64,000 nt of DNA from Babylonia areolata (GCF_041734735.1 NC_134883.1:22792104-22856103); one strand, 5' to 3'; positions 21,901 through 33,200 are shown, numbered from the stretch's first letter. Program-made: numbers and translations. The notes: a model not told the origin generated them from the letters alone.

Positions 21901-23456
21901 TGCGTCGACAGTGGTGCCGGTCTGCGTCGCCCGTGGTGCCGGTCTGCGTCGCCCGTGGTGCCGGTCTGCGTCGCCCGTGGTGCCGGTCTGCGTAGCCCGT
22001 GGTGCCGGTCTGCGTCGCCCGTGGTGCCGGTCTGCGTCGCCCGTGGTGCCGGTCTGCGTCGCCCGTGGTGCCGGTCTGCGTCGCCCGTGGTGCCGGTCTG
22101 CGTCGCCCGTGGTGCCGGTCTGCGTCGCCCGTGGTGCCGGTCTGCGTCGCCAGTGGTGCCGGTCTGCGTCGCCCGTGGTGCCGGTCTGCGTCGCCCGTGG
22201 TGCCGCTCTGCGTAGCCCGTGGTGCCGGTCTGCGTCGACGGTGGTGCCGCTCTGCGTAGCCCGTGGTGCCGGTCTGCGTCGACAGTGGTGCCGGTCTGCG
22301 TCGCCCGTGGTGCCGCTCTGCGTCGCCCGTGGTGCCGCTCTGCGTCGCCCGTGGTGCCGGTCTGCGTCGCCCGTGGTGCCGCTCTGCGTCGCCCGTGGTG
22401 CCGGTCTGCGTAGCCCGTGGTGCCGCACTGCGTCGACAGTGGTGCCGGTCTGAGTAGCCCGTGGTGCCGGTCTGCGTCGCCCGTGGTGCCGGTCTGCGTC
22501 GCCCGTGGTGCCGGTCTGCGTCGCCCGTGGTGCCGGTCTGCGTAGCCCGTGGTGCCGGTCTGCGTAGCCCGTGGTGCCGCTCTGCGTCGACAGTGGTGCC
22601 GCTCTGCGTCGCCCGTGGTGCCGCTCTGCGTCGACAGTGGTGCCGCTCTGCGTCGACAGTGGTGCCGGTCTGCGTCGCCCGTGGTGCCGGTCTGCGTAGC
22701 CCGTGGTGCCGGTCTGCGTAGCCCGTGGTGCCGGTCTGCGTAGCCCGTGGTGCCGGTCTGCGTCGACAGTGGTGCCGGTCTGCGTCGCCCGTGGTGCCGC
22801 TCTGCGTAGCCCGTGGTGCCGGTCTGCGTAGCCCGTGGTGCCGGTCTGCGTCGACAGTGGTGCCGGTCTGCGTCGCCCGTGGTGCCGGTCTGCGTAGCCC
22901 GTGGTGCCGGTCTGCGTCGCCCGTGGTGCCGCTCTGCGTCGACAGTGGTGCCGCTCTGCGTCGCCCGTGGTGCCGCTCTGCGTCGCCCGTGGTGCCGGTC
23001 TGCGTCGACAGTGGTGCCGGTCTGCGTCGCCCGTGGTGCCGGTCTGCGTCGCCCGTGGTGCCGGTCTGCGTCGCCCGTGGTGCCGGTCTGCGTCGACAGT
23101 GGTGCCGGTCTGCGTAGCCCGTGGTGCCGGTCTGCGTAGCCCGTGGTGCCGGTCTGCGTAGCCCGTGGTGCCGGTCTGCGTCGCCCGTGGTGCCGGTCTG
23201 CGTCGACAGTGGTGCCGGTCTGCGTAGCCCGTGGTGCCGGTCTGCGTAGCCCGTGGTGCCGGTCTGCGTCGACCGTGGTGCCGCTCTGCGTCGCCCGTGG
23301 TGCCGGTCTGCGTCGCCCGTGGTGCCGCTCTGCGTCGCCCGTGGTGCCGGTCTGCGTCGCCCGTGGTGCCGCTCTGCGTCGCCCGTGGTGCCGGTCTGCG
23401 TCGCCCGTGGTGCCGCTCTGCGTCGCCCGTGGTGCCGCTCTGCGTCGCCCGTGGTG

Positions 23457-23814
23457 CCGCTCTGCGTCGAAGGTCGATGGTCGACGCAGAGCGGAACCCA
23501 CAGACAGGCACCACGGTCTGCGTCGACCGTGGTGCCGGTCTGCGTCGACCGTGGTGCCGCTCTGCGTCGAAGGTCGATGGTCGACGCAGAGCGGAACCCA
23601 CAGACAGGCACCACGGTCTGCGTCGACCGTGGTGCCGGTCTGCGTCGACCGTGGTGCCGCTCTGCGTCGAAGGTCGATGGTCGACGCAGAGCGGAACCCA
23701 CAGACAGGCACCACGGTCTGCGTCGACCGTGGTGCCGGTCTGCGTCGACCGTGGTGCCGCTCTGCGTCGAAGGTCGATGGTCGACGCAGAGCGGAACCCA
23801 CAGACAGGCACCAC
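23457..23814. repeat. Four inverted segments at exact 100-bp spacing
   Basis: Four type-1 hairpins have loops starting at 23471, 23571, 23671 and 23771, each with 14-bp arms CCGCTCTGCGTCGA / TCGACGCAGAGCGG. Inverted pieces lie at 23481-23514, 23581-23614, 23681-23714 and 23781-23814. By eye the 100-bp module repeats exactly, so a compound module, not only the 22-bp unit, has been tandemly amplified. Confidence 0.88.
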
Positions 23815-26280
23815 GGTCTGCGTCGCCCGTGGTGCCGGTCTGCGTCGCCCGTGGTGCCGGTCTGCGTCGCCCGTGGTGCCGCTCTGCGTCGCCCGTGGTG
23901 CCGCTCTGCGTCGCCCGTGGTGCCGCTCTGCGTCGCCCGTGGTGCCGGTCTGCGTCGCCCGTGGTGCCGCTCGGCGTCGACAGTGGTGCCGCTCTGCGTA
24001 GCCCGTGGTGCCGCTCTGCGTAGCCCGTGTTGCCGGTCTGCGTAGCCCGTGGTGCCGGTCTGCGTCGCCCGTGGTGCCGGTCTGCGTCGCCCGTGGTGCC
24101 GGTCTGCGTAGCCCGTGGTGCCGGTCTGCGTAGCCCGTGGTGCCGGTCTGCGTAGCCCGTGGTGCCGCACTGCGTCGACAGTGGTGCCGGTCTGCGTAGC
24201 CCGTGGTGCCGGTCTGCGTAGCCCGTGGTGCCGGTCTGCGTCGCCCGTGGTGCCGGTCTGCGTCGCCCGTGGTGCCGGTCTGCGTCGCCCGTGGTGCCGG
24301 TCTGCGTCGACAGTGGTGCCGGTCTGCGTAGCCCGTGGTGCCGGTCTGCGTAGCCCGTGGTGCCGGTCTGCGTAGCCCGTGGTGCCGGTCTGCGTCGCCC
24401 GTGGTGCCGGTCTGCGTCGACAGTGGTGCCGGTCTGCGTAGCCCGTGGTGCCGGTCTGCGTCGCCCGTGGTGCCGGTCTGCGTCGCCCGTGGTGCCGGTC
24501 TGCGTCGCCCGTGGTGCCGGTCTGCGTAGCCCGTGGTGCCGGTCTGCGTAGCCCGTGGTGCCGCACTGCGTCGACAGTGGTGCCGGTCTGCGTAGCCCGT
24601 GGTGCCGGTCTGCGTAGCCCGTGGTGCCGGTCTGCGTAGCCCGTGGTGCCGGTCTGCGTCGACAGTGGTGCCGGTCTGCGTCGCCCGTGGTGCCGCTCTG
24701 CGTCGCCCGTGGTGCCGGTCTGCGTCGCCCGTGGTGCCGGTCTGCGTCGCCCGTGGTGCCGCTCTGCGTCGCCCGTGGTGCCGGTCTGCGTCGACAGTGG
24801 TGCCGGTCTGCGTCGCCCGTGGTGCCGGTCTGCGTAGCCCGTGGTGCCGCTCTGCGTCGACAGTGGGGCCGCTCTGCGTAGCCCGTGGTGCCGGTCTGCG
24901 TCGACAGTGGTGCCGGTCTGCGTAGCCCGTGGTGCCGCTCTGCGTCGCCCGTGGTGCCGGTCTGCGTCGACAGTGGTGCCGGTCTGCGTCGACAGTGGTG
25001 CCGGTCTGCGTCGCCCGTGGTGCCGGTCTGCGTCGCCCGTGGTGCCGGTCTGCGTCGCCCGTGGTGCCGCTCTGCGTCGCCCGTGGTGCCGGTCTGCGTC
25101 GACAGTGGTGCCGGTCTGCGTCGCCCGTGGTGCCGGTCTGCGTCGCCCGTGGTGCCGGTCTGCGTAGCCCGTGGTGCCGGTCTGCGTAGCCCGTGGTGCC
25201 GGTCTGCGTAGCCCGTGGTGCCGCACTGCGTCGACAGTGGTGCCGGTCTGCGTAGCCCGTGGTGCCGGTCTGCGTAGCCCGTGGTGCCGCTCTGCGTCGA
25301 CAGTGGTGCCGGTCTGCGTAGCCCGTGGTGCCGGTCTGCGTAGCCCGTGGTGCCGGTCTGCGTCGCCCGTGGTGCCGCTCTGCGTAGCCCGTGGTGCCGG
25401 TCTGCGTCGACAGTGGTGCCGGTCTGCATCGCCCGTGGTGCCGGTCTGCGTAGCCCGTGGTGCCGGTCTGCGTAGCCCGTGGTGCCGGTCTGCGTAGCCC
25501 GTGGTGCCGCACTGCGTCGACAGTGGTGCCGGTCTGCGTAGCCCGTGGTGCCGGTCTGCGTAGCCCGTGGTGCCGCACTGCGTCGACAGTGGTGCCGGTC
25601 TGCGTAGCCCGTGGTGCCGGTCTGCGTCGCCCGTGGTGCCGGTCTGCGTCGCCCGTGGTGCCGGTCTGCGTAGCCCGTGGTGCCGCTCTGCGTCGACAGT
25701 GGTGCCGCTCTGCGTAGCCCGTGGTGCCGGTCTGCGTCGACAGTGGTGCCGGTCTGCGTAGCCCGTGGTGCCGCACTGCGTCGACAGTGGTGCCGGTCTG
25801 CGTAGCCCGTGGTGCCGGTCTGCGTCGACAGTGGTGCCGGTCTGCGTCGCCCGTGGTGCCGGTCTGCGTAGCCCGTGGTGCCGGTCTGCGTCGCCCGTGG
25901 TGCCGCTCTGCGTCGCCCGTGGTGCCGGTCTGCGTAGCCCGTGGTGCCGGTCTGCGTAGCCCGTGGTGCCGCACTGCGTCGACAGTGGTGCCGGTCTGCG
26001 TAGCCCGTGGTGCCGCACTGCGTCGACAGTGGTGCCGGTCTGCGTCGCCCGTGGTGCCGGTCTGCGTCGCCCGTAGTGCCGGTCTGCGTAGCCCGTGGTG
26101 CCGGTCTGCGTAGCCCGTGGTGCCGCTCTGCGTCGACAGTGGTGCCGGTCTGCGTCGCCCGTGGTGCCGGTCTGCGTCGCCCGTGGTGCCGGTCTGCGTC
26201 GCCCGTGGTGCCGGTCTGCGTCGCCCGTGGTGCCGCTCTGCGTCGCCCGTGGTGCCGCTCTGCGTCGACAGTGGTGCCGG

Positions 26281-26456
26281 TCTGCGTCGAAGGTCGATGG
26301 TCGACGCAGAGCGGAACCCACAGACAGGCACCACGGTCTGCGTCGACCGTGGTGCCGGTCTGCGTCGACCGTGGTGCCGCTCAGCGTCGACCGTGGTGCT
26401 GCTCTGCGTCGACGGTCGATGGTCGACGCAGAGCAGAACCCGCAGACAGGCACCAC
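26281..26456. repeat. Inverted-segment pair 3 in core
   Basis: Type-1 loop at 26291 and type-2 loop at 26413, 122 bp apart; inverted pieces at 26301-26334 and 26423-26456. The left arm of the first is preceded by GGTC rather than GCTC, which shortens its perfect pairing to 10 bp. A unit between them has GCTCAGCGTCGACC, a variant shared with the later pairs. Confidence 0.85.
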
Positions 26457-26949
26457 GGTCTGCGTCGCCCGTGGTGCCGGTCTGCGTCGCCCGTGGTGCC
26501 GGTCTGCGTCGCCCGTGGTGCCGGTCTGCGTCGCCCGTGGTGCCGCTCGGCGTCGACAGTGGTGCCGCTCTGCGTAGCCCGTGGTGCCGCTCTGCGTAGC
26601 CCGTGTTGCCGGTCTGCGTCAACAGTGGTGCCGGTCTGCGTAGCCCGTGGTGCCGCTCTGCGTAGCCCGTGGTGCCGCTCTGCGTAGCCCGTGGTGCCGC
26701 TCTGCGTAGCCCGTGGTGCCGGTCTGCGTCGCCCGTGGTGCCGGTCTGCGTCGCCCGTGGTGCCGGTCTGCGTCGCCCGTGGTGCCGGTCTGCGTAGCCC
26801 GTGGTGCCGGTCTGCGTAGCCCGTGGTGCCGGTCTGCGTCGCCCGTGGTGCCGGTCTGCGTCGCCCGTGGTGCCGGTCTGCGTCGCCCGTGGTGCCGGTC
26901 TGCGTCGCCCGTGGTGCCGGTCTGCGTCGACAGTGGTGCCGGTCTGCGT

Positions 26950-26985
26950 CGCCCGTGGTCTGGTCGCCCGTGGTCTGCGTCGCCC
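26950..26985 (+). repeat. Shortened irregular units in core
   Basis: CGTGGTCTGGTCGCCCGTGG and GTGGTCTGCGTCGCC lack the TGCC part of the standard unit, giving units shorter than 22 bp. Regular phase resumes immediately after. Confidence 0.7.
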
Positions 26986-27105
26986 GTGGTGCCGGTCTGC
27001 GTCGCCCGTGGTGCCGGTCTGCGTCGCCCGTGGTGCCGCTCTGCGTCGCCCGTGGTGCCGCTCTGCGTCGCCCGTGGTGCCGGTCTGCGTCGACAGTGGT
27101 GCCGG

Positions 27106-27281
27106 TCTGCGTCGAAGGTCGATGGTCGACGCAGAGCGGAACCCACAGACAGGCACCACGGTCTGCGTCGACCGTGGTGCCGGTCTGCGTCGACCGTGGT
27201 GCCGCTCAGCGTCGACCGTGGTTCTGCTCTGCGTCGACGGTCGATGGTCGACGCAGAGCAGAACCCGCAGACAGGCACCAC
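27106..27281. repeat. Inverted-segment pair 4 in core
   Basis: Type-1 loop at 27116 and type-2 loop at 27238, 122 bp apart; inverted pieces at 27126-27159 and 27248-27281. It shares the GCTCAGCGTCGACC marker with pairs 3 and 5. The unit before the second hairpin has the private variant GTGGTTCTGC. Confidence 0.85.
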
Positions 27282-27657
27282 GGTCTGCGTCGACCGTGGT
27301 GCCGGTCTGCGTCGCCCGTGGTGCCGGTCTGCGTCGCCCGTGGTGCCGCTCTGCGTCGCCCGTGGTGCCGGTCTGCGTCGCCCGTGGTGCCGGTCTGCGT
27401 CGCCCGTGGTGCCGCTCTGCGTCGCCCGTGGTGCCGCTCTGCGTCGCCCGTGGTGCCGCTCTGCGTCGACCGTGGTGCCGGTCTGCGTCGACCGTGGTGC
27501 CGCTCTGCGTCGACCGTGGTGCCGCTCTGCGTCGCCCGTGGTGCCGCTCTGCGTCGCCCGTGGTGCCGGTCTGCGTCGACCGTGGTGCCGGTCTGCGTCG
27601 CCCGTGGTGCCGCTCTGCGTCGCCCGTGGTGCCGCTCTGCGTCGCCCGTGGTGCCGG

Positions 27658-27833
27658 TCTGCGTCGAAGGTCGATGGTCGACGCAGAGCGGAACCCACAG
27701 ACAGGCACCACGGTCTGCGTCGACCGTGGTGCCGGTCTGCGTCGACCGTGGTGCCGCTCAGCGTCGACCGTGGTGCTGCTCTGCGTCGACGGTCGATGGT
27801 CGACGCAGAGCAGAACCCGCAGACAGGCACCAC
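27658..27833. repeat. Inverted-segment pair 5 in core
   Basis: Type-1 loop at 27668 and type-2 loop at 27790, 122 bp apart; inverted pieces at 27678-27711 and 27800-27833. Same intervening units as pair 3. Confidence 0.85.
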
Positions 27834-27985
27834 GGTCTGCGTCGCCCGTGGTGCCGCTCTGCGTCGCCCGTGGTGCCGCTCTGCGTCGCCCGTGGTGCCG
27901 GTCTGCGTCGCCCGTGGTGCCGCTCTGCGTCGCCCGTGGTGCCGCTCTGCGTCGCCCGTGGTGCCGGTCTGCGTCGCCCGTGGTG

Positions 27986-28143
27986 CCGCTCTGCGTCGAA
28001 GGTCGATGGTCGACGCAGAGCGGAACCCACAGACAGGCACCACGGTCTGCGTCGACCGTGGTGCCGCTCAGCGTCGACCGTGGTGCTGCTCTGCGTCGAC
28101 GGTCGATGGTCGACGCAGAGCAGAACCCGCAGACAGGCACCAC
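27986..28143. repeat. Inverted-segment pair 6 in core, 100-bp form
   Basis: Type-1 loop at 28000 and type-2 loop at 28100; inverted pieces at 28010-28043 and 28110-28143. The spacing is one 22-bp unit shorter than in pairs 1-5. It lies 150 bp from the right end of the core, mirroring pair 1 near the left end. Confidence 0.85.
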
Positions 28144-28296
28144 GGTCTGCGTCGACCGCGGTGCCGGTCAGCGTCGACCGTGGTGCCGGTCTGCGTCGCC
28201 CGTGGTGCCGGTCTGCGTCGCCCGTGGTGCCGCACTGCGTCGCCCGTGGTGCCGCTCTGCGTCGCCCGTGGTGCCGGTTTGCGTCGCCCGTGGTGC

Positions 28297-31200
28297 CCGC
28301 AGCCTGATCTCCGATGACCTTGGTGCTGTTCTTCGTCGACCGTCGTGCTGGTCTCCAATGACCTCGGTGCTTGTGTCCGTCAACCTAGGTGATGATCTCC
28401 GATGACCTACGTGCTGATCTTCATCGACCATGGTGCTCATATCCGATGACCTTGGTGTTGGTCTGCGTCGAACTTGGTGCTGGTCTCTGATGACCTTGTT
28501 GCTGGTCTGCATCGAACTTGGTGGTGTTCTATCTCGACCTTGGTACTGGTCTCCGATGACCTTGGTGCTGGTCTCCGTCGTCCTTGGTGCTCGTCTCCGA
28601 TGACCTAGGTGATGATGTCCGTCGACCTTGGTGCTGGTCTCTGATGACCTTGGTGCTGGTGTCCGATGAACTTGGTGCTGTTCTCCGTCAACCTTGGTGC
28701 TGGTCTCCGTCGACCTTGGTGCTGGTCTCCGATGACCACGGTGCTGGTCTCCAACGACCTAGGTGCTGGTCTCCGATGACCTCGGTGCTGATCTCCATCG
28801 ACCATGGTGCTGATCTCCGATGACCTTGGTGCTGGTCTGCGTCGAATTTGGTGCTGATCTCCAATGACCTTGGTACTGGTGTGCGTCGAACTTGCTGTTC
28901 TATGTCGACCTTGGTGCTGGTCTCCGATGACCTAGGTGATGATCTCCGTCGACCTTGGTGCTGGTCTCTGATAACCTTGGTGCTGGTCTCCGATGAACTT
29001 GGTGCTGTTCTCCGTCGACCTTCATGCTGGTCTCCGATGACCTTGGTGCTGGTCTCCGATGACCTTCGTATTGGTCTCCGTCGACCTTGGTGCTGATCTG
29101 ACGATCTTGGTGCTTGTCTCCGATGAACTTGGTGCTGTTCTCCGTCGACCTTGGTGCTGGTCTCCGATGAACTTGGTGCTGTTCTCCGTCGACCTTCGTG
29201 CTGGACTCCGATGACCTTGGTGCTGGTCTCTGATGACCTTGGTGCAGGTGTCTGTCGACCTTGGTGCTGGTCTCTAATGACCTTGGTACTAGTCTCCGAT
29301 GAACTTGGTGCTGTTCTCCGCCGACCTTGGTGCTGGTGTCCGATGAACTTGGTGCTGTTCTCCGTCGACCTTGGTGCTGGTCTCCGATGACCTCGGTGCT
29401 GGTCTCCGTCGACCTAGGTGATGATCTCCTATGACCTAGGTGCTGATGTCCATCGACTATGGTGCTGATCTCCGATGACCTTGGTGCTGGTCTGCGTCGA
29501 ACTTGGTGCTAGTCTCCGATGACCTTGGTGCTGGTCTGCGTCGAACTTCGTGCTGTTCTCTATCGACCTTGGTGCTGGTCTCCGTCGACCTTGATACTGG
29601 TCTCCGATGACCTAGTTCATGATCTCCGTCGAACTTGGTGCTGGTCTCTGATGACCTTGGTGCTGGTCTCCGATGAACTTGGTGCTGTTCTCCGTCGACC
29701 TTCGTGATGTTCTCAGATGTCCTTGGTGCTGGTCTCCGATGACCTTGGTGCTGGTCTCCGTCGACCTTGGTGCTGGTCTCTGATGACCTTGGTGCTGGTC
29801 TCCGATGAACTTGGTGCTGGTCTCCGTCGACCTTGCTGCTGGTCTCCGATGAACTTGTCGCTGTTCTCCATTGACCTTGGTGCTGGTCTCCGATGACCTC
29901 GGTGCTGGTCTCATTCGACCTAGGTGATGATCTCCGATGACCTAGGTGCTGATCTCCATCGACCATGGTGCTGATCTCCTATGGCCTTGGTGCTGGTCTG
30001 CGTCGAACTTGGTGCTGCTCTCCGATGACCTTGGTGCTGGTCTCCGATGAACTTGGTGCTGTTCTCCGACGACCTTCGTGCTGGTCTCCGATGACCTTGG
30101 TGCTGGTCTCCGATGACCTTGGTATTGGTCTCCGTCGACCTTGGTGCTGATCTCTGACGATCTTTGTGCTTGTCTCTGATGAACTTGGTGCTGTTCTCCG
30201 TCGACCTTGGTGCTGGTCTCCGATGAACTTGGTGCTGTTCTCCGTCGACCTTCGTGCTGGTCTCCGATGACCTTGGTGCTGGTCTCCGATGACCTTGGTG
30301 CAGGTGTCCGTCGACCTTGGTGCTGGTCTCTAATGACCTTGGTACTAGTCCCCGATGAACTTGGTGCTGTTCTCCGCCGACCTTGGTGCTGGTGTTCGAT
30401 GAACTTGGTGCTGTTCTCTGTCGACCTTGGTGCTGGTCTCCGATGACCTCGGTGCTGGTCTCCGTCGACCTAGGTGATGATCTCCTATGACCTAGGTGCT
30501 GATGTCCATCGACTATGGTGTTGATCTCCGATGACCTTGGTGCTGGTCTGCTTCGAACTTGGTGCTAGTCTCCGATGACCTTGGTGCTGGTCTGCGTCGA
30601 ACTTGGTGCTGTTCTCTGTCGACCTTGGTGCTGGTCTCTGATGACCTTGGTGCTGGTCTCCGTCGACCTTGATACTGGTCTACGATGACCTAGTTCATGA
30701 TCTCCGTCGAACTTGGTGCTGGTCTCTGATGACCTTGGTGCTGGTCTCCGTCGACCTTGGTGCTGGTCTCTGATGACCTTGGTGCTGCTCTCCGATGAAC
30801 TTGGTGCTGGTCTCCGTCGACCTTGCTGCTGGTCTCCGATGAACTTGTTGCTGTTCTCCGTCGACCTTGGTGCTGGTCTCCAATGACCTCGGTGCTGGTC
30901 TCATTCGACCTAGGTAATGATCTCCGATGACCTAGGTGCTGATCTCCATCAACCATGGTGCTGATCTCCGATGGCCTTGGTGCTAGTCTGTGTCGAACTT
31001 GGTGCTGCTCTCTGATGACCTTGGTGCTGGTCTGTGTCGATCTTGGTGCTGTTCTCTGTCGACCTTGGTGCTGGTCTCCGATGACCTTGGTGCTGGTCTC
31101 CATCGAACTTGGTGCTAGTCTGCGTCGAACTTGGTGCTGGTCTCCGATGAACTTGGTGCTGTTCTCAGTCGACCTTGGTGCTGGTCTCCGATGAACTTGG

Positions 31201-32822
31201 TGCTGTTCTCCGTCGACCTTGGTGCTGGTCTCCGATGACCTCGGTGCTGGTCTCCTTCAACTTAGGTGATGATCTCCGATGACCTAGGTGCTGATATCCA
31301 TCGACCATGGTGCTGATCTCGGATGACCTTGGTGCTGGTCTGTGTCGAACTTGGTGCTGATCTCGGATGACCTTGGTGCTGGTCTGCGTCGAACTTGGTG
31401 CTGTTCTCAGTCGACCTTGGTGCTGGTCTCAGATGACCTTGGTGCTGGTCTCCGATGAACTTGGTGCTGTTCTCCGTCGACCTTGGTGCTGGTCTCTCCG
31501 ATGAACTTGGTGCTGTTCTCCGTCGACCTTGGTGCTGGTCTCCGTCGACCTTGGTGCTGGTCTCTGATGACCTTGGTGCTGCTCTCCGATGAACTTGGTG
31601 CTGGTCTCCGTCGACCTTGCTGCTGGTCTCCGATGAACTTGTTGCTGTTCTCCGTCGACCTTGGTGCTGGTCTCCAATGACCTCGGTGCTGGTCTCATTC
31701 GACCTAGGTAATGATCTCCGATGACCTAGGTGCTGATCTCCATCGACCATGGTGCTGATCTCCGATGGCCTTGGTGCTAGTCTGTGTCGAACTTGGTGCT
31801 GCTCTCCGATGACCTTGGTGCTGGTCTGTGTCGATCTTGGTGCTGTTCTCTGTCGACCTTGGTGCTGGTCTCCGATGACCTTGGTGCTGGTCTCCATCGA
31901 ACTTGGTGCTAGTCTGCGTCGAACTTGGTGCTGGTCTCCGATGACCTTGGTGCTGGTCTCCGATGAACTTGGTGCTGTTCTCAGTCGACCTTGGTGCTGG
32001 TCTCCGATGAACTTGGTGCTGTTCTCCGTCGACCTTGGTGCTGGTCTCCGATGACCTCGGTGCTGGTCTCCTTCAACTTAGGTGATGATCTCCGATGACC
32101 TAGGTGCTGATATCCATCGACCATGGTGCTGATCTCGGATGACCTTGGTGCTGGTCTGTGTCGAACTTGGTGCTGATCTCGGATGACCTTGGTGCTGGTC
32201 TGCGTCGAACTTGGTGCTGTTCTCTGTCGACCTTGGTGCTGGTCTCAGATGACCTTGGTGCTGGTCTCCGATGAACTTGGTGCTGTTCTCCGTCGACCTT
32301 GGTGCTGGTCTCTCCGATGAACTTGGTGCTGTTCTCCGTCGACCTTGGTGCTGGTCTCCGATGGCCTCGGTGCTGGTCTCCGTCGATCTAGGTGAAGATC
32401 TCCGATGACCTAGGTGCTGATATCCATCGACCAGGGTGCAGATCTCCGATGACCTTGGTGCTGTTCTCCGTCGACCTTGGTGCTGGTCTCCGATGAACTT
32501 GGTGCTGTTCTCCGTCGACCTTGGTGCTGGTCTCCGATGACCTCGGTGCTGGTCTCCTTCGACCTAGGTGATGATCTCCGATGACCTCGGTGCTGGTCTC
32601 CTTCGACCTAGGTGATGATCTCCGATGACCTAGGTGCTGATATCCATCGACCATGGTGCTGATCTCGGATGACCTTTGTGCTGGTCTGCGTCGAACTTGG
32701 TGCTGTTCTCTGTCGACCTTGGTGCTGGTCTCCGATGATCTTGGTGCTGGTCTCCGATGATCTTGGTGCTGGTCTCCGTCGACCTTGGTGCTGGTCTCTG
32801 ATGACCTTGGTGCTGGTCTCCG
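28297..32822 (+). repeat. 22-bp minisatellite array M6, right heterogeneous flank
   Basis: About 205 units of the older mixed type, like the left flank. Boundary with the core is abrupt at GTGCCCGCAGCCTGATC (about 28287-28303). Longer repeats are visible: a block at 29151 recurs at 30207 (1,056 bp, 48 units), and one at 30955 recurs at 31749 (794 bp, 36 units plus 2 bp). The extra 2 bp are the GGTCTCTCCGATG insertion near 31493, seen again near 32311. Open frames on both strands are by-products of unit composition. Confidence 0.9.
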
Positions 32823-33200
32823 GTCATCGTCGACCGTGGTGCCGGTCTGCGTCGACCGTGGTGCCGCTCTGTGTCGACCCTGGTGCCGGTCTGCGTCGAC
32901 CGTGGTGCCGGCCTGCGTCGATCGTGGTGCTGCTCTGCGGTGCCGGTCTGCGTCGACCGTGGTGCTGCTCTGCGTCGACCGTGGTGCCGGTCTGCGTCGA
33001 CCGTGGTGCCGGTCTGCGTCGACCGTGGTGCCGGTCTGCTTCGACCGTGGTGCTGGTCTGCGTGGACCTCGGTGCTGCTCTTCGTCGACCGTCGTGCCGG
33101 TCTGCGTCGACCGTGGTGCCGGTCTGCGTCGACCTCGGTGCTGGTCTGCGTCGACCTCGGTGCTGGTCTGCGTCGACGGTGCTGGTCTGCGTCGACCGTG
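32823..33200 (+). repeat. Minor GC-rich patch of core-like units
   Basis: About 17 units of the form GGTCTGCGTCGACCGTGGTGC, intermediate between the flank type and the main core. They are the same type that surrounds the inverted segments in the core. Private variants (GTGTCGACCCTGG, GCTTCGACC, GCGTGGACCTCGG) are frequent, so the patch is older or less homogenised than the main core. It is separated from the main core by 4.5 kb of flank-type units. Confidence 0.85.

Larger units (their letters stand above)
8761..28296 (+). repeat. Homogenised GC-rich 22-bp core array
   Basis: About 888 units of 22 bp containing GTGGTGCCGGTCTGCGT and ending CGCC. The canonical plus strand has no A and four CpG per unit. 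A few variants account for most diversity: GCTC for GGTC, GTAGCC or GTCGACAG for GTCGCC, and GCACTGC. Since 22 leaves remainder 1 on division by three, each strand reads the same 22-residue cycle in all frames. The minus strand, which lacks T, has no stop for 16.9 kb (8564-25429), 17.8 kb (8607-26456) and 19.3 kb (8887-28143). The translated cycle (RHHGRRRPAPRATQTGTTGD) is Arg-rich low complexity without a recognisable domain. I treat it as non-coding satellite. Confidence 0.92.

Noticed and set aside
8564-28143. Three giant minus-strand open frames of about 5,600-6,400 codons
   Set aside because: They overlap in all three frames and translate to the same 22-residue cycle, as a T-free 22-bp repeat must. 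Two begin at GTG within an inverted segment, and the third begins at an ATG made by one G-to-A variant. There is no domain, no unique sequence and no frame-specific signal.
8945-28143. CRISPR-like array because of regular short repeats
   Set aside because: The 22-bp units abut directly with no unique spacers, and all other features are eukaryotic satellite-like. No cas genes are present.
8609-28405. Many plus-strand frames of 64-546 codons in the core
   Set aside because: Most start at GTG and stop at the TAG of the GCGTAGCC variant, so their lengths only reflect distances between that variant in one phase. They are shadows of the repeat.
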